DNA of 64,000 nucleotides from Hyphomicrobiales bacterium (GTDB lineage Bacteria > Pseudomonadota > Alphaproteobacteria > Rhizobiales > Rhizobiaceae): contig UBWZ01000003.1 of assembly GCA_900469345.1 (NCBI GenBank), forward strand, positions 1 to 64,000, given 5' to 3'. The notes under the pieces were generated by a model. That model searched no databases and had not been told where the DNA came from. It saw nothing but the letters and a program-made list of their open reading frames with translations. Made by a program: the position numbers and the translations under genes. Below, in pieces: positions 28,654 through 36,582 of the stretch (within the stretch, counting starts at the first letter, position 1; every line of letters begins with the position of its first letter).

Positions 28654-29604
28654 GTGTCGGATAAGTGTGCAGTCGTCATCGACCTGAAGTTCGAGCGCAG
28701 GGAGGTCGACCAGGCCCTCGCGGACGCCTTCAAGGGACGTCAGGTGCTGCACGCTTCCGACAAGGGTGCCGACCTTTCCCAGGCGCGCTATGCGGTGTTG
28801 TGGAAGCCGGATGCGGATCTCTTCCAGAGGGCTCCCCGTCTCGACGTCCTGTTTTCGGGCGGCGCCGGTGTCGATTCCGTGCTCAGCCTGCCCGGCCTGC
28901 CGGAGATCCCGATCGTTCGCTTTGTCGACCATACCCTCACCACCCGGATGAGCGAGTGGGTCGTGCTGCAATGCCTGGCGCATTTGCGGCAGGTCCCCGC
29001 CTACCTGAAGCAGCAGCGGGAGAGCCACTGGCGCGAACTGCCGCAGCCGCAGGCAAGCGAGGTGACCGTCGGCGTGATGGGACTTGGCGTACTTGGCCGC
29101 GATGCGGCGGAAAAGCTGAAGATCATGGGCTTTGAGGTGATCGGCTGGTCGCGCAGCCGCAAGGCGCTGGAAGGGATTGATACCTATGACACGGGTGGCC
29201 TCGACGACTTCCTCGGCCGGACCGATATCCTCGTCGGCCTCCTGCCGCTGACACCGCAGACGCGGGGAATGTTCGACGCGGCGCTGTTCGGCAGGCTGCG
29301 CAAGGGCGGGCGCCTCGGTGGCCCGGTGTTTATCAATGCCGGCCGTGGCGGCAGCCAGGTCGAGACGGATGTCGTGGCGGCGCTTCAGGGCGGGACGCTC
29401 GCCGGCGCCTCGCTGGACGTGTTCGAAAGGGAGCCGCTGGACAGGGCAAGTCCGCTGTGGCGCATGGAAAACGTCCTGATCACCCCGCATGCAGCCTCGG
29501 CCTCGGATGTGCGGGCGCTGTTCCGCAATGCCGAGCAGCAGATCGAGCGGCATGAGGCGGGAGATCCCTTGCAGCACGTGGTGGATCGCAGCGCCGGCTA
29601 CTGA
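28654..29604 (+). CDS. ghrA: 2-hydroxyacid dehydrogenase (glyoxylate/hydroxypyruvate reductase A type)
   Basis: NAD(P)-dependent reductase of glyoxylate, hydroxypyruvate or a related 2-ketoacid. 316 aa with the D-isomer-specific dehydrogenase architecture: catalytic domain at both ends, Rossmann domain at about 100-280 with GVMGLGVLGRDAAEKL, catalytic Arg in INAGRGG, Glu in DVFEREPL and His in ITPHAAS. GTG start at 28654 with GAGGA upstream. It follows yejF by 16 bp and may be cotranscribed, though no functional link is obvious. Confidence 0.88.
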   Translation: MSDKCAVVIDLKFERREVDQALADAFKGRQVLHASDKGADLSQARYAVLWKPDADLFQRAPRLDVLFSGGAGVDSVLSLPGLPEIPIVRFVDHTLTTRMSEWVVLQCLAHLRQVPAYLKQQRESHWRELPQPQASEVTVGVMGLGVLGRDAAEKLKIMGFEVIGWSRSRKALEGIDTYDTGGLDDFLGRTDILVGLLPLTPQTRGMFDAALFGRLRKGGRLGGPVFINAGRGGSQVETDVVAALQGGTLAGASLDVFEREPLDRASPLWRMENVLITPHAASASDVRALFRNAEQQIERHEAGDPLQHVVDRSAGY

Positions 29605-29632
29605 CCGGACGGACAGCCCTGCTCCGGAGCCG

Positions 29633-29657
29633 GGAACATTCCCCCCAACCGCTCGTT
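29633..29657 (+). promoter_or_regulatory. EcfG/RpoE2-type general stress promoter
   Basis: GGAAC at 29633-29637 and CGTT at 29654-29657 with a 16-base spacer match the alphaproteobacterial general stress response promoter consensus (GGAAC, 16-17 bases, CGTT). It lies about 49 bp upstream of the next start codon and just after ghrA. Expected transcription start would be near 29663-29667. Confidence 0.6.
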
Positions 29658-29705
29658 TCTCGTGCATCTGCTGGATCATTGATTCGGCCAACGCGGAGCG
29701 ACATC

Positions 29706-30032
29706 ATGAACAGCCCCATCGATCCACCTGTAAAGCCTCGGACAACCGGCACCGGCACTGCGCCCGACCACAAGATGACCGGAACCGAAGCCCGGCAGGG
29801 CAACACCGGCCGGCCGGTGCTGAAGGTATTGATCGCCGGCCTCGTGCTGGCTGCCGTCGCCTGGGGCGGCGCCGAATGGTGGGGTAAATCCACCGCGCCT
29901 CCTGCGGAACAGACGGCGACGCCACCCGCAGGCGACAATACCCCGGCTACCTCCACGGCTGCACCATCGGCAAATCCTGCCGCGGTGCCGCCGGCAACGC
30001 CGCCGGCCGGCAACACGCAGACCGGCAACTGA
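29706..30032 (+). CDS. small single-pass membrane protein, Ala/Pro/Thr-rich
   Basis: A 108-residue protein I do not recognise. Residues 1-41 are polar, one membrane helix spans about 42-60 (VLKVLIAGLVLAAVAWGG), and the last 45 residues are almost only Ala, Pro, Thr, Asn and Gly, probably an unstructured periplasmic tail. ATG 29706 has GGAG about seven bases upstream. It stands alone between ghrA and a strong terminator, behind an EcfG-type promoter, so a role in general stress is likely but unspecified. Codon use is like that of its neighbours. Confidence 0.7.
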   Translation: MNSPIDPPVKPRTTGTGTAPDHKMTGTEARQGNTGRPVLKVLIAGLVLAAVAWGGAEWWGKSTAPPAEQTATPPAGDNTPATSTAAPSANPAAVPPATPPAGNTQTGN

Positions 30033-30060
30033 CGGCGGCTGCTCGGTTCGAGCGAGACTT

Positions 30061-30083
30061 TCGGCCGCGCCGGGCGCGGCCGA
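30061..30083 (+). terminator. hairpin after the small stress-linked gene
   Basis: Perfect 9-bp arms TCGGCCGCG and CGCGGCCGA around CCGGG, followed by TTTG. It closes the short gene at 29706-30032 and precedes pncB. Confidence 0.6.
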
Positions 30084-30201
30084 TTTGCCGTCTGGACTTA
30101 TACCGCCTAATTTTCCATAACATCCGCCCGGGGGCCCGCGGGGCTTTCGAGCAGGGTAAATCGGCAGAGCTGATCCCGGGAGGATCGGACCAGGGGCAGG
30201 C

Positions 30202-31506
30202 ATGACGAAGACCGACATCGCGACTCGAGTCTACAACCACACCTGGAAGCTCGATCCCATCATTCGCAGCCTGATCGATACCGACTTCTACAAGCTGTTG
30301 ATGCTGCAGATGATCTGGAAGCTGTATCCGGATGTCGACGCGACCTTTTCGCTGATCAACCGCACGTCGCGCGTCAAGCTCGCCGAAGAGATCGACGAGG
30401 GCGCCCTGCGCGAGCAGCTGGATCACGCGCGCACCGTCTCGTTGTCCAAGAAGGAAATGATCTGGCTCGCCGGCAACACCTTCTACGGCCGCAAGCAGAT
30501 CTTCGAACCCGAATTCCTCAACTGGCTGTCCACCTACAAGCTGCCAGAATACGAGCTCTCCAAGCACGAGGGCCAGTACGAGCTGACCTTCCACGGCAAG
30601 TGGATGGACACCACGATGTGGGAGATCCCGGCCCTTTCGATCATCAACGAGATGCGCTCGCGCTCGGCGATGCGCTCGCTCGGCTATTTCACCCTCGATG
30701 TTCTCTATGCGCGCGCCAAGGCGAAGATGTGGGAAAAGGTGGAACGGCTGCGCGCCCTGCCGGGCCTGCGCATCTCGGATTTCGGGACGCGCCGCCGTCA
30801 CAGCTTCATGTGGCAGCGCTGGTGCGTCGAGGCGCTGAAGGAGGGCATCGGCCCGGCCTTCACTGGCACCAGCAATGTGCTTCTCGCAATGGATTCGGAT
30901 CTCGAAGCGGTCGGCACCAATGCCCATGAACTGCCCATGGTGGCGGCGGCTCTCGCCAACAGCGACGACGAATTGCGGGCCGCCCCCTACCAGGTTCTGA
31001 AAGACTGGAACAGGCTCTACCACGGCAACCTGCTGATCGTTCTGCCCGACGCCTTCGGCACCGCGGCCTTCCTGCATGACGCACCCGACTGGGTCGCCGA
31101 CTGGACCGGTTTCCGCCCCGACAGCGCCCCGCCGGTCGAAGGCGGCGAGAAGATCATTGCCTGGTGGAAGAAGATGGGCCGCGACCCGAAGGAAAAGCTC
31201 CTTATCTTCTCCGACGGCCTGGATGTTAATGCGATCATCGACACCTATCGCCATTTCGAGGGCCGCGTGCGCATGAGCTTCGGCTGGGGAACCAATCTCA
31301 CCAACGATTTCGCCGGCTGCGCGCCCAAGGAAATCGAGGGTCTCAAGCCCATTTCCATCGTCTGCAAGGTCAAGGATGCCAACGGTCGCCCGGCCGTGAA
31401 GCTGTCCGACAATCCGCAGAAGGCGACCGGCGATCCGGCCGAGGTGGAACGCTACCTGAATTTCTTCGGACAGGAAGACCGGGTCGACCAGGCGGTCCTC
31501 GTCTGA
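30202..31506 (+). CDS. pncB: nicotinate phosphoribosyltransferase
   Basis: Joins nicotinate and PRPP to nicotinate mononucleotide in NAD salvage. 434 aa. Family segments are [14 protein letters not shown] near residue 27, FGTRRRHSF near 195, [11 protein letters not shown] and, near the C-terminus, [15 protein letters not shown] 30202 is preceded by GGGAGGATCGG at a distance of about 17 bases, with weaker purine runs nearer. Monocistronic by appearance. Confidence 0.96.
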   Translation: MTKTDIATRVYNHTWKLDPIIRSLIDTDFYKLLMLQMIWKLYPDVDATFSLINRTSRVKLAEEIDEGALREQLDHARTVSLSKKEMIWLAGNTFYGRKQIFEPEFLNWLSTYKLPEYELSKHEGQYELTFHGKWMDTTMWEIPALSIINEMRSRSAMRSLGYFTLDVLYARAKAKMWEKVERLRALPGLRISDFGTRRRHSFMWQRWCVEALKEGIGPAFTGTSNVLLAMDSDLEAVGTNAHELPMVAAALANSDDELRAAPYQVLKDWNRLYHGNLLIVLPDAFGTAAFLHDAPDWVADWTGFRPDSAPPVEGGEKIIAWWKKMGRDPKEKLLIFSDGLDVNAIIDTYRHFEGRVRMSFGWGTNLTNDFAGCAPKEIEGLKPISIVCKVKDANGRPAVKLSDNPQKATGDPAEVERYLNFFGQEDRVDQAVLV

Positions 31507-31642
31507 GGCAGCCGTCGCATCAAGCCGGTGCGTGGGTGCCTCTAGCGTTTGAAAAATTTACAAAAAGCGGCAGTTGCGGGAATCCTCTCTTGCCATGCCA
31601 CCGTCCTTATCTATTTGTCAGTCAGATTTTGGAGGGCTTTGC

Positions 31643-32038
31643 GTGGAATATCGTTTCCTGATCGTCGAGGACAGTCTTCTGGTTGCGATGGACATCGAAG
31701 ATGCCGTGCACCGGAGCGGTCACGACGTCGTGGGCATCGCGCCCGATATGAAGGTCGCGCTCAACTACACGCGCGAGACGGACATTGCCTTCGTTGACGT
31801 CCGGCTGGCGGATGGCGAGACCGGCCCCGCGATCGCTGAGACTCTGGCGCAGTTCGGTATCGTCGTCATCATGATTACGGGAAATCCGGGTCTGGTTGCA
31901 TCCGGTCTCCCCGGTGTCGTCGGCGTCATGGCCAAGCCGCTGACCGATCAGGCGTCGATGGATCTCATCCAGTTCGCGGTGGACCGCAAGAATGGCCGGC
32001 CGGGCACGCCGCCCGCGCGGCTGCGGCTCTTTCACTGA
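31643..32038 (+). CDS. stand-alone response regulator receiver protein
   Basis: Single receiver domain of 131 aa with no output domain. The acidic pocket is LIVEDS near residue 6, the phospho-acceptor Asp is in IAFVDVRLADG, the switch Thr in MITGN and the conserved Lys in VMAKPL. The start is a GTG at 31643 with GGAGG eight bases upstream; a longer frame from 31574 lacks a ribosome site. No histidine kinase gene is adjacent. Such proteins may act as phosphate sinks or protein-interaction switches. Confidence 0.85.
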   Translation: MEYRFLIVEDSLLVAMDIEDAVHRSGHDVVGIAPDMKVALNYTRETDIAFVDVRLADGETGPAIAETLAQFGIVVIMITGNPGLVASGLPGVVGVMAKPLTDQASMDLIQFAVDRKNGRPGTPPARLRLFH

Positions 32039-32134
32039 ACCGGCGCTCACTGCCCGCCGCCGGGCGGAAAGGGCTATTTTTCCAACGCCTCGCGGGTTAT
32101 GGGAGCAGTCGGTAAGACGACGGCGGGAGCATCC

Positions 32135-33142
32135 ATGCGTTATTTCATCACCGGTACGGCAGGCTTCATCGGATTCCATCTGGCGCGGCGCCTGCTGGAA
32201 GAAGGCCACGACGTCGCCGGCTTCGACGGAATGACGCCCTATTACAGCCTGAGGCTGAAAGAGGCGCGCAATGCGGCCCTCGTCCAGTTCCCGTCGTTTC
32301 ACGCCATCATGGGAATGCTCGAAGACGCGGCCCTGCTGAAAGCAGCGATCTCCGCCTTCAAGCCGGACGTGATCGTTCATCTCGCGGCCCAGGCTGGTGT
32401 CCGCTACAGCCTCGAAAATCCCAAGGCCTATCTCGATTCCAATCTCGTCGGCTCCTGGAACATCCTCGAGGCGGCGCGCGAAGTGGGTGTCGGTCATCTG
32501 ATGCTTGCCTCTACCTCCTCGGTCTACGGCGCCAATCCCGGCATCCCGTTCCATGAAACGGACAAGGCCGACGAGCCGCTGACCTTTTATGCGGCGACCA
32601 AGAAGTCGATGGAGCTGATGGCGCACAGCTATTCCCATCTGCACAAGATTCCGACGACCACCTTCCGCTTTTTCACGGTCTACGGACCCTGGGGGCGGCC
32701 CGACATGGCGCTCTTCAAGTTCGTCAAGGCGATGACCGAAGGCGACGAGATCGAGATCTACGGCGAAGGCAAGATGAGCCGGGATTTCACCTATATCGAC
32801 GATCTCGTGCAATCGATCATCGACCTGTCGCGCGTTGTCCCCTCCGAAGAAAACCGCGTGCCCGACCTGGACACGCTGTCGCACCAGGCACCGTTCCGGC
32901 TGGTCAACATTGGAGGCGGGCAGCCTGTTGGCCTGCTCGATTTCATCGAGACGATCGAGTTGGAAATGAAAATGCCCGCACGGCGCAAAATGCTGCCGAT
33001 GCAAAAGGGTGATGTCCCACGCACCTTCGCAAGCCCGGACCTGCTCGTCGCCCTGACGGGGCGAAAGCCGGAAACCTCCCTGACGCAAGGCGTCGCGGCT
33101 TTTCTGGAATGGTACCGGCAGCACCAGCAGGACATCGGCTAG
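32135..33142 (+). CDS. lpsL: NAD-dependent epimerase, UDP-glucuronate 4-epimerase type
   Basis: Short-chain dehydrogenase/epimerase of 335 aa likely making UDP-galacturonate for lipopolysaccharide or capsule. NAD-binding [11 protein letters not shown] near residue 7, substrate and catalytic motifs LASTSSVYG and YAATKK (Tyr-x3-Lys). The run [18 protein letters not shown] is typical of UDP-glucuronate 4-epimerases. Start ATG 32135 with GGGAG six to ten bases upstream. Symbol by resemblance to rhizobial LpsL; other UDP-sugar epimerases remain possible. Confidence 0.85.
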   Translation: MRYFITGTAGFIGFHLARRLLEEGHDVAGFDGMTPYYSLRLKEARNAALVQFPSFHAIMGMLEDAALLKAAISAFKPDVIVHLAAQAGVRYSLENPKAYLDSNLVGSWNILEAAREVGVGHLMLASTSSVYGANPGIPFHETDKADEPLTFYAATKKSMELMAHSYSHLHKIPTTTFRFFTVYGPWGRPDMALFKFVKAMTEGDEIEIYGEGKMSRDFTYIDDLVQSIIDLSRVVPSEENRVPDLDTLSHQAPFRLVNIGGGQPVGLLDFIETIELEMKMPARRKMLPMQKGDVPRTFASPDLLVALTGRKPETSLTQGVAAFLEWYRQHQQDIG

Positions 33143-33272
33143 ACACGCCACGTCTCGCAATACCGAGCTTGCCGCACCAGGCACGTCACAGCAAACGCTC
33201 TCTCCACCGGGCGTGTGCTGCTCGCACGCCGATGCGGGTCAGGGTGTCGGTCCGGCGGTGCCGGCTGGAGAA

Positions 33273-33304
33273 AAGGAAGGCCTGCCGAGGCAGGTCTTCC
33301 TTTG
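33273..33304. terminator. long hairpin between the epimerase and Crp/Fnr genes
   Basis: Arms AAGGAAGGCCTGCC and GGCAGGTCTTCCTT pair over 13 of 14 positions plus one G-U pair, around a very short loop, followed by TTTG. It lies between convergent genes, so it may serve both. The rest of 33143-33391 shows nothing else. Confidence 0.6.
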
Positions 33305-33391
33305 CACTACGCCAGGCAATGCACCAGACGCCGCGAGTCTGTGGTCCGCCGCCGTGAAGACTACACGATCACCGCCAAAAGTGAACATTTA

Positions 33392-34123
33392 TCATTTTTC
33401 TGGCGCAGCGGCCGGTTCCGCCTCGGTCTCCTCCTGGAGGATGATGCGCCGGTAATGGTCCTCCGGAACCCCATAGGAATCGCCTGCAAGCTTTTCGAGG
33501 CCCTTGCGGTCACGCACGGTGATCAGCGCGCGTTCTGCCTTGATCAGCTGCTTTCCTTCCACGAGATGCAGCGCATCCGTGACGCTGGACCGGCGCACGC
33601 CGAGCATCAGCCCGAGAAAGTCGTGCGTCAGGGGGAGTTCGTCATTCAGCCGGTCCTGCGCCATCAGCAGCCAGCGGGCGAGCCTCTGCTCGACACCATA
33701 GCGTCCGTCGGCAAGCGCCGAGCATGCAATCTGGATCATGAAGACATGGATGTAGCGCAGAAGAAGCTGCGTCAGCATCGGACTTTCAGCCATCGCCTTG
33801 CCGATGTCCGGCCCGGGAATGCGCCAGGCGACCGCATCCGACTGCATGAAGGCCTGGTGCGGACTGTGGTTGACGCCGAGCACCAGCGGAAGTCCCGAAA
33901 AGCCTTCGCGGCCCACGCATCCGACCTCGATACCCTTGCCGAGCGGATTACGTGCAATCTCCGACGACAGACCGCTTTCGAAGAAATACACGAAGTCGAT
34001 GGGTTCGTAGGGTTCGTGCAGAACCTGTCCCCGCGAAAGCTCCACCCGTTCGAGCGACGGCGCGAATGTCTCGAGATCTTCAGGTTTCAGGCGAGCGAGA
34101 AGCATATTGTCGGTCAACGGCAT
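33392..34123 (-). CDS. Crp/Fnr family transcriptional regulator
   Basis: 243-aa regulator with an N-terminal cyclic-nucleotide-type beta barrel (about 10-125), a dimerisation helix (about 125-150, LLRYIHVFMIQIACSA) and a C-terminal winged helix (about 160-220, THDFLGLMLGVRRSSVTDAL as the recognition region). The Fnr N-terminal cysteines are missing, so no iron-sulfur cluster is expected, and the cAMP-binding phosphate cassette is not well conserved. Start ATG 34123 was chosen because the barrel begins there; 88 further upstream codons are open but not protein-like. Target genes unknown. Confidence 0.88.
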   Translation of the reverse strand: MPLTDNMLLARLKPEDLETFAPSLERVELSRGQVLHEPYEPIDFVYFFESGLSSEIARNPLGKGIEVGCVGREGFSGLPLVLGVNHSPHQAFMQSDAVAWRIPGPDIGKAMAESPMLTQLLLRYIHVFMIQIACSALADGRYGVEQRLARWLLMAQDRLNDELPLTHDFLGLMLGVRRSSVTDALHLVEGKQLIKAERALITVRDRKGLEKLAGDSYGVPEDHYRRIILQEETEAEPAAAPEK

Positions 34124-34454
34124 CAGGCGATGGCTCCCGGGTAAACGTTTGTCATTCGACAGACCACATAAACGCGGAAGCGTCGAATCGTTGCATCTGC
34201 CGCCTGATGCGACGTGGCGTCGTTGCAAAGCAGCGAGACACGCCGCACCGCGCGGTCGTTCATGCGGCACTACGTCGTTGGGAAAGCCTTGGTTCGCTGG
34301 GTTTGGCGTATTTTTGGGGAGGGCCGCCCGGAAACGGCGGGCTTGGCCGCACGACGTCTTATTCAGGCGTCGTCTCTCACCGAGCATGCCAGTCCAGCGC
34401 GCGGGTCTGCATCTGCCCCGCCGGCGGTCTCCAAGGTCGGCAGGCCTGCCGGAG
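34124..34454. other. 331-bp intergenic region, one hairpin
   Basis: No supported gene. It should hold the promoter of the Crp/Fnr gene. A 9-bp stem with one G-U pair, ACGACGTCT at 34351-34359 and AGGCGTCGT at 34365-34373, follows a GC-rich foldable stretch (34318-34350). This could be the 3' part of a small RNA or a terminator; I cannot assign it to a known family. Confidence 0.35.
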
Positions 34455-34715
34455 TTAATGCACCGACGGTTCGGAATCGTCCAGGAAGCTCTTCAACCCG
34501 TCGCGTTCCGCGGTGGCCAGGAACTCCTGCCAAGCGTCATTGTCGGTTGCGAAGGGCTCGTCCCAGGTGGTCACCACTTCCGTCTGGGAAATGACTTCCA
34601 TGGTCCAGTCGCCATTGGTGCCGGCCGGGCGGAAGATATCGACAAGCACCGTGATACCGTCGTCCTCGAACTCGCCGGAAAATTCGGAATGTTCTGTTTT
34701 CGGGGGCTTGGACAT
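34455..34715 (-). CDS. conserved small acidic hypothetical protein
   Basis: 86 residues, acidic, no membrane segment or signal peptide. The middle part (about 20-55, with GITVLVDIFRPAG and WTMEVISQTEVVTTWDEPF) has the look of a small beta-sheet domain, followed by a helical end. ATG 34715 has GAGGAG four bases upstream, a good ribosome binding site. I do not recognise the family. Confidence 0.65.
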   Translation of the reverse strand: MSKPPKTEHSEFSGEFEDDGITVLVDIFRPAGTNGDWTMEVISQTEVVTTWDEPFATDNDAWQEFLATAERDGLKSFLDDSEPSVH

Positions 34716-34905
34716 TGAACTCCTCTCAGCCGCGTCGAATGACGGCGCGCGCCGTCACTGATCTTTGCAGAAAGCGTGAGGAGGACAAATTGTCAAAGGG
34801 TAAAACAGCGTATCATGTCGTCGCGTCGACATCCTATCGCTGTGCGGGACTGTCGGCTTGCGCATGGGCGGCTTCCAGCCCTAGGCCGATATTCGCCAGA
34901 TAGGA
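34716..34905. other. intergenic region upstream of the small acidic protein gene
   Basis: No gene or clear motif. With the remnant at 34906-35010 it forms a 328-bp stretch without an intact gene between 34715 and tRNA-Ser. Confidence 0.3.
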
Positions 34906-35010
34906 TTAGAGAGACGCAATGTCGTTTGAGGAGGCGGTCGCGCCGATATATCCGTCCGGCCGCACGAGAAACCAGTCGCCGGCCCGGGACGCATAGGCCG
35001 CTTTCGAACA
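34906..35010 (-). pseudogene. remnant of a FAD-dependent aromatic monooxygenase C-terminus
   Basis: About 34 codons on the minus strand read RAGDWFLVRPDGYIGATASS and a few residues more before a stop. This closely resembles the extreme C-terminus of PheA/TfdB-type FAD monooxygenases, which end with (L)VRPDG(Y/H)(I/V)(G/A). Nothing upstream continues the gene: within 35 bp the sequence enters tRNA-Ser. I read it as the tail left after deletion or insertion at the tRNA. The similarity is from memory of the family, not a search. Confidence 0.5.
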
Positions 35011-35043
35011 TGTGCGGTGATGGAATGCTATTTTGGCCGGGAA

Positions 35044-35133
35044 TGGCGGACAGAGCGGGATTCGAACCCGCGATACGCTCTCACGTATACACACTTTCCA
35101 GGCGTGCGCCTTCAACCACTCGGCCACCTGTCC
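35044..35133 (-). tRNA. tRNA-Ser (GGA anticodon)
   Basis: 90-nt class II tRNA. The acceptor stem GGACAGG pairs with TCTGTCC (one G-U pair), the D-arm reads GCCGAGTGGTTGAAGGC, the anticodon loop is CTGGAAA with GGA at 35097-35099, the variable arm is long (around TATACGTGAGAGCGTA), and the T-arm is GCGGGTTCGAATCCCGC. The CCA end is encoded at 35044-35046. It decodes UCC/UCU codons. Confidence 0.97.
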
Positions 35134-35321
35134 TTAGCATATAAGGGCTGCCTGCGCGGAGGCGAAGCAGCGGTCGGCGCGATATATACCGAGGATTCCT
35201 GCAGGATCAACCGGAATCTGAAGGAAATTTGACAGCTTGCGCCGAAAGGCTTGTCATTGCCAACCCGTCGCGGGCCCGCTATCATCGCATCTTCACCGAC
35301 AATGCAGTTCGGACTGCGCGA

Positions 35322-35660
35322 ATGGAGAGCCTTGTGGCGGCGGTGCGGTTCCTCTTGCATGGGCTCAGTCTGTTGGCTCTGGCGGCGGCAATCCTCGCCG
35401 GCACGGTCGATTCGATCCAGTCCGTGTCGGCCTCGCGGCCCATGCTCACCAGCCTCGGCAATGCCTGGCTGAGCATAGATCCCGAAAGCCTGACACTGGC
35501 AGAGCTCGGTGCCGATCACTATATCAGCGCAGACATATGGCGGCCCTATATCGCCCCGGTACTCGCCCAGCCCACTTTTGCAGTGTTTCTCCTTCTTGCC
35601 CTGATCTTCTGGATCGCCGGCTACAGGAGGGAGCCTTTTGCAGGACGGTTTTCGGCATAG
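35322..35660 (+). CDS. conserved two-helix membrane protein
   Basis: 112 aa with two predicted membrane helices, about residues 6-27 (FLLHGLSLLALAAAILAGTV) and 85-104 (FAVFLLLALIFWIAGY), joined by an extracytoplasmic loop of about 55 residues. Ends in RREPFAGRFSA. I recall similar small proteins beside msrA in other rhizobia, but no function is known. The start is uncertain: ATG 35322 gives the usual length, while the frame is open back to 35229 and a GTG exists at 35334. msrA follows 38 bp downstream. Confidence 0.65.
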   Translation: MESLVAAVRFLLHGLSLLALAAAILAGTVDSIQSVSASRPMLTSLGNAWLSIDPESLTLAELGADHYISADIWRPYIAPVLAQPTFAVFLLLALIFWIAGYRREPFAGRFSA

Positions 35661-35698
35661 CCGGCAATCAAGCGGGGCCACCAAGCTAGGAGGCAAGG

Positions 35699-36349
35699 AT
35701 GTTCCTGATCGACATGTTCAACAAGAAGACTGTAATGCCCTCCGCGGAGACGGCGCTTCCGGGTCGTGACACGCCGGTGGCAACGGCCGATACCCATTTC
35801 GTCAACGGCAAGCCGCTCGACGGCCCTTACCCGGCGGGTCTCGAAGTGACCTATTTCGGCATGGGATGCTTCTGGGGCGCCGAGCGCCTGTTCTGGAAGA
35901 TCCCCGGCGTCTATGTGACCTCTGTCGGCTATGCGGGCGGAATTACGCCCAACCCGACCTACAACGAGACGACGACCGGCATGACCGGACATGCGGAGAT
36001 GGTCAAGGTCGTGTTCGACCCGAGCCAGGTGAGCTATCGCCAGCTTCTGAAGATCTTCTTCGAGGAGCACGATCCGACCCAGGGCATGCGCCAGGGCAAC
36101 GATATCGGCACCACCTATCGCTCGGCGCTTTATACCACCACTCCGGCCCAGGAGGCCGAGGCACGGCAGGCGCGCGATGCCTTCCAGGCGGCTCTTGATG
36201 CAGCCGGGAAAAACACCCGCATCACCACCGAGATCGCCCCGGCCGAGGAGTTCTACTACGCCGAGGACTACCACCAGCAATACCTCGCCAAGAACCCCGG
36301 TGGCTATTGCGGACTGCGCGGAACGGGTGTCGCCTGCCCCGTCGCCTGA
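35699..36349 (+). CDS. msrA: peptide methionine sulfoxide reductase MsrA
   Basis: Reduces the S-epimer of methionine sulfoxide in proteins. 216 aa with the catalytic motif [13 protein letters not shown] near residue 55 and a resolving Cys in [14 protein letters not shown] near the end. The N-terminal 45 residues are an extension common in alphaproteobacteria. ATG 35699 has TAGGAGG seven bases upstream. A strong terminator follows. Confidence 0.96.
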   Translation: MFLIDMFNKKTVMPSAETALPGRDTPVATADTHFVNGKPLDGPYPAGLEVTYFGMGCFWGAERLFWKIPGVYVTSVGYAGGITPNPTYNETTTGMTGHAEMVKVVFDPSQVSYRQLLKIFFEEHDPTQGMRQGNDIGTTYRSALYTTTPAQEAEARQARDAFQAALDAAGKNTRITTEIAPAEEFYYAEDYHQQYLAKNPGGYCGLRGTGVACPVA

Positions 36350-36371
36350 CATCCGGCAGGGATCGATTTTC

Positions 36372-36405
36372 AAACGCCGCGGGTACACAAGCCCGCGGCG
36401 TTTTT
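36372..36405 (+). terminator. rho-independent terminator of msrA
   Basis: Arms AAACGCCGCGGG and CCCGCGGCGTTT (12 bp, perfect) with an 8-base loop, followed by a T-run at 36401-36405. A textbook terminator. Confidence 0.9.
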
Positions 36406-36432
36406 GCATCTACGTCAAGCCGATGATCGTTT

Positions 36433-36461
36433 TTGACCAATCGAAAAAAATCTCGTGAAAT
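36433..36461 (+). promoter_or_regulatory. candidate sigma70-type promoter of the nucleoside operon
   Basis: TTGACC at 36433-36438, a 17-base spacer that is A-rich, and TGAAAT at 36456-36461. It lies about 120 bp upstream of the binding-protein gene and after the msrA terminator, so a promoter is required here. The -10 is a weak match. Confidence 0.35.
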
Positions 36462-36582
36462 TTTCGAACGCGCATGCAAGAGTGCCGCCCAGCCAAGCCG
36501 CTTTTAAGGGGGCAGGCGGACCGTGGGCGTGCCATTCGAGTGGCCCGCGGGGGGAACGAAACAAGAGAAACAGGGCTGCACG

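Noticed and set aside
26952..28733. 593-codon open frame antisense to yejF
   Set aside because: Mirror of the two ATPase domains; His/Asp/Gly-rich composition typical of antisense translation, no motifs.
34438..34452. GC-rich palindrome CGGCAGGCCTGCCG
   Set aside because: No loop and no T-run; too short to call a terminator or operator without other support.
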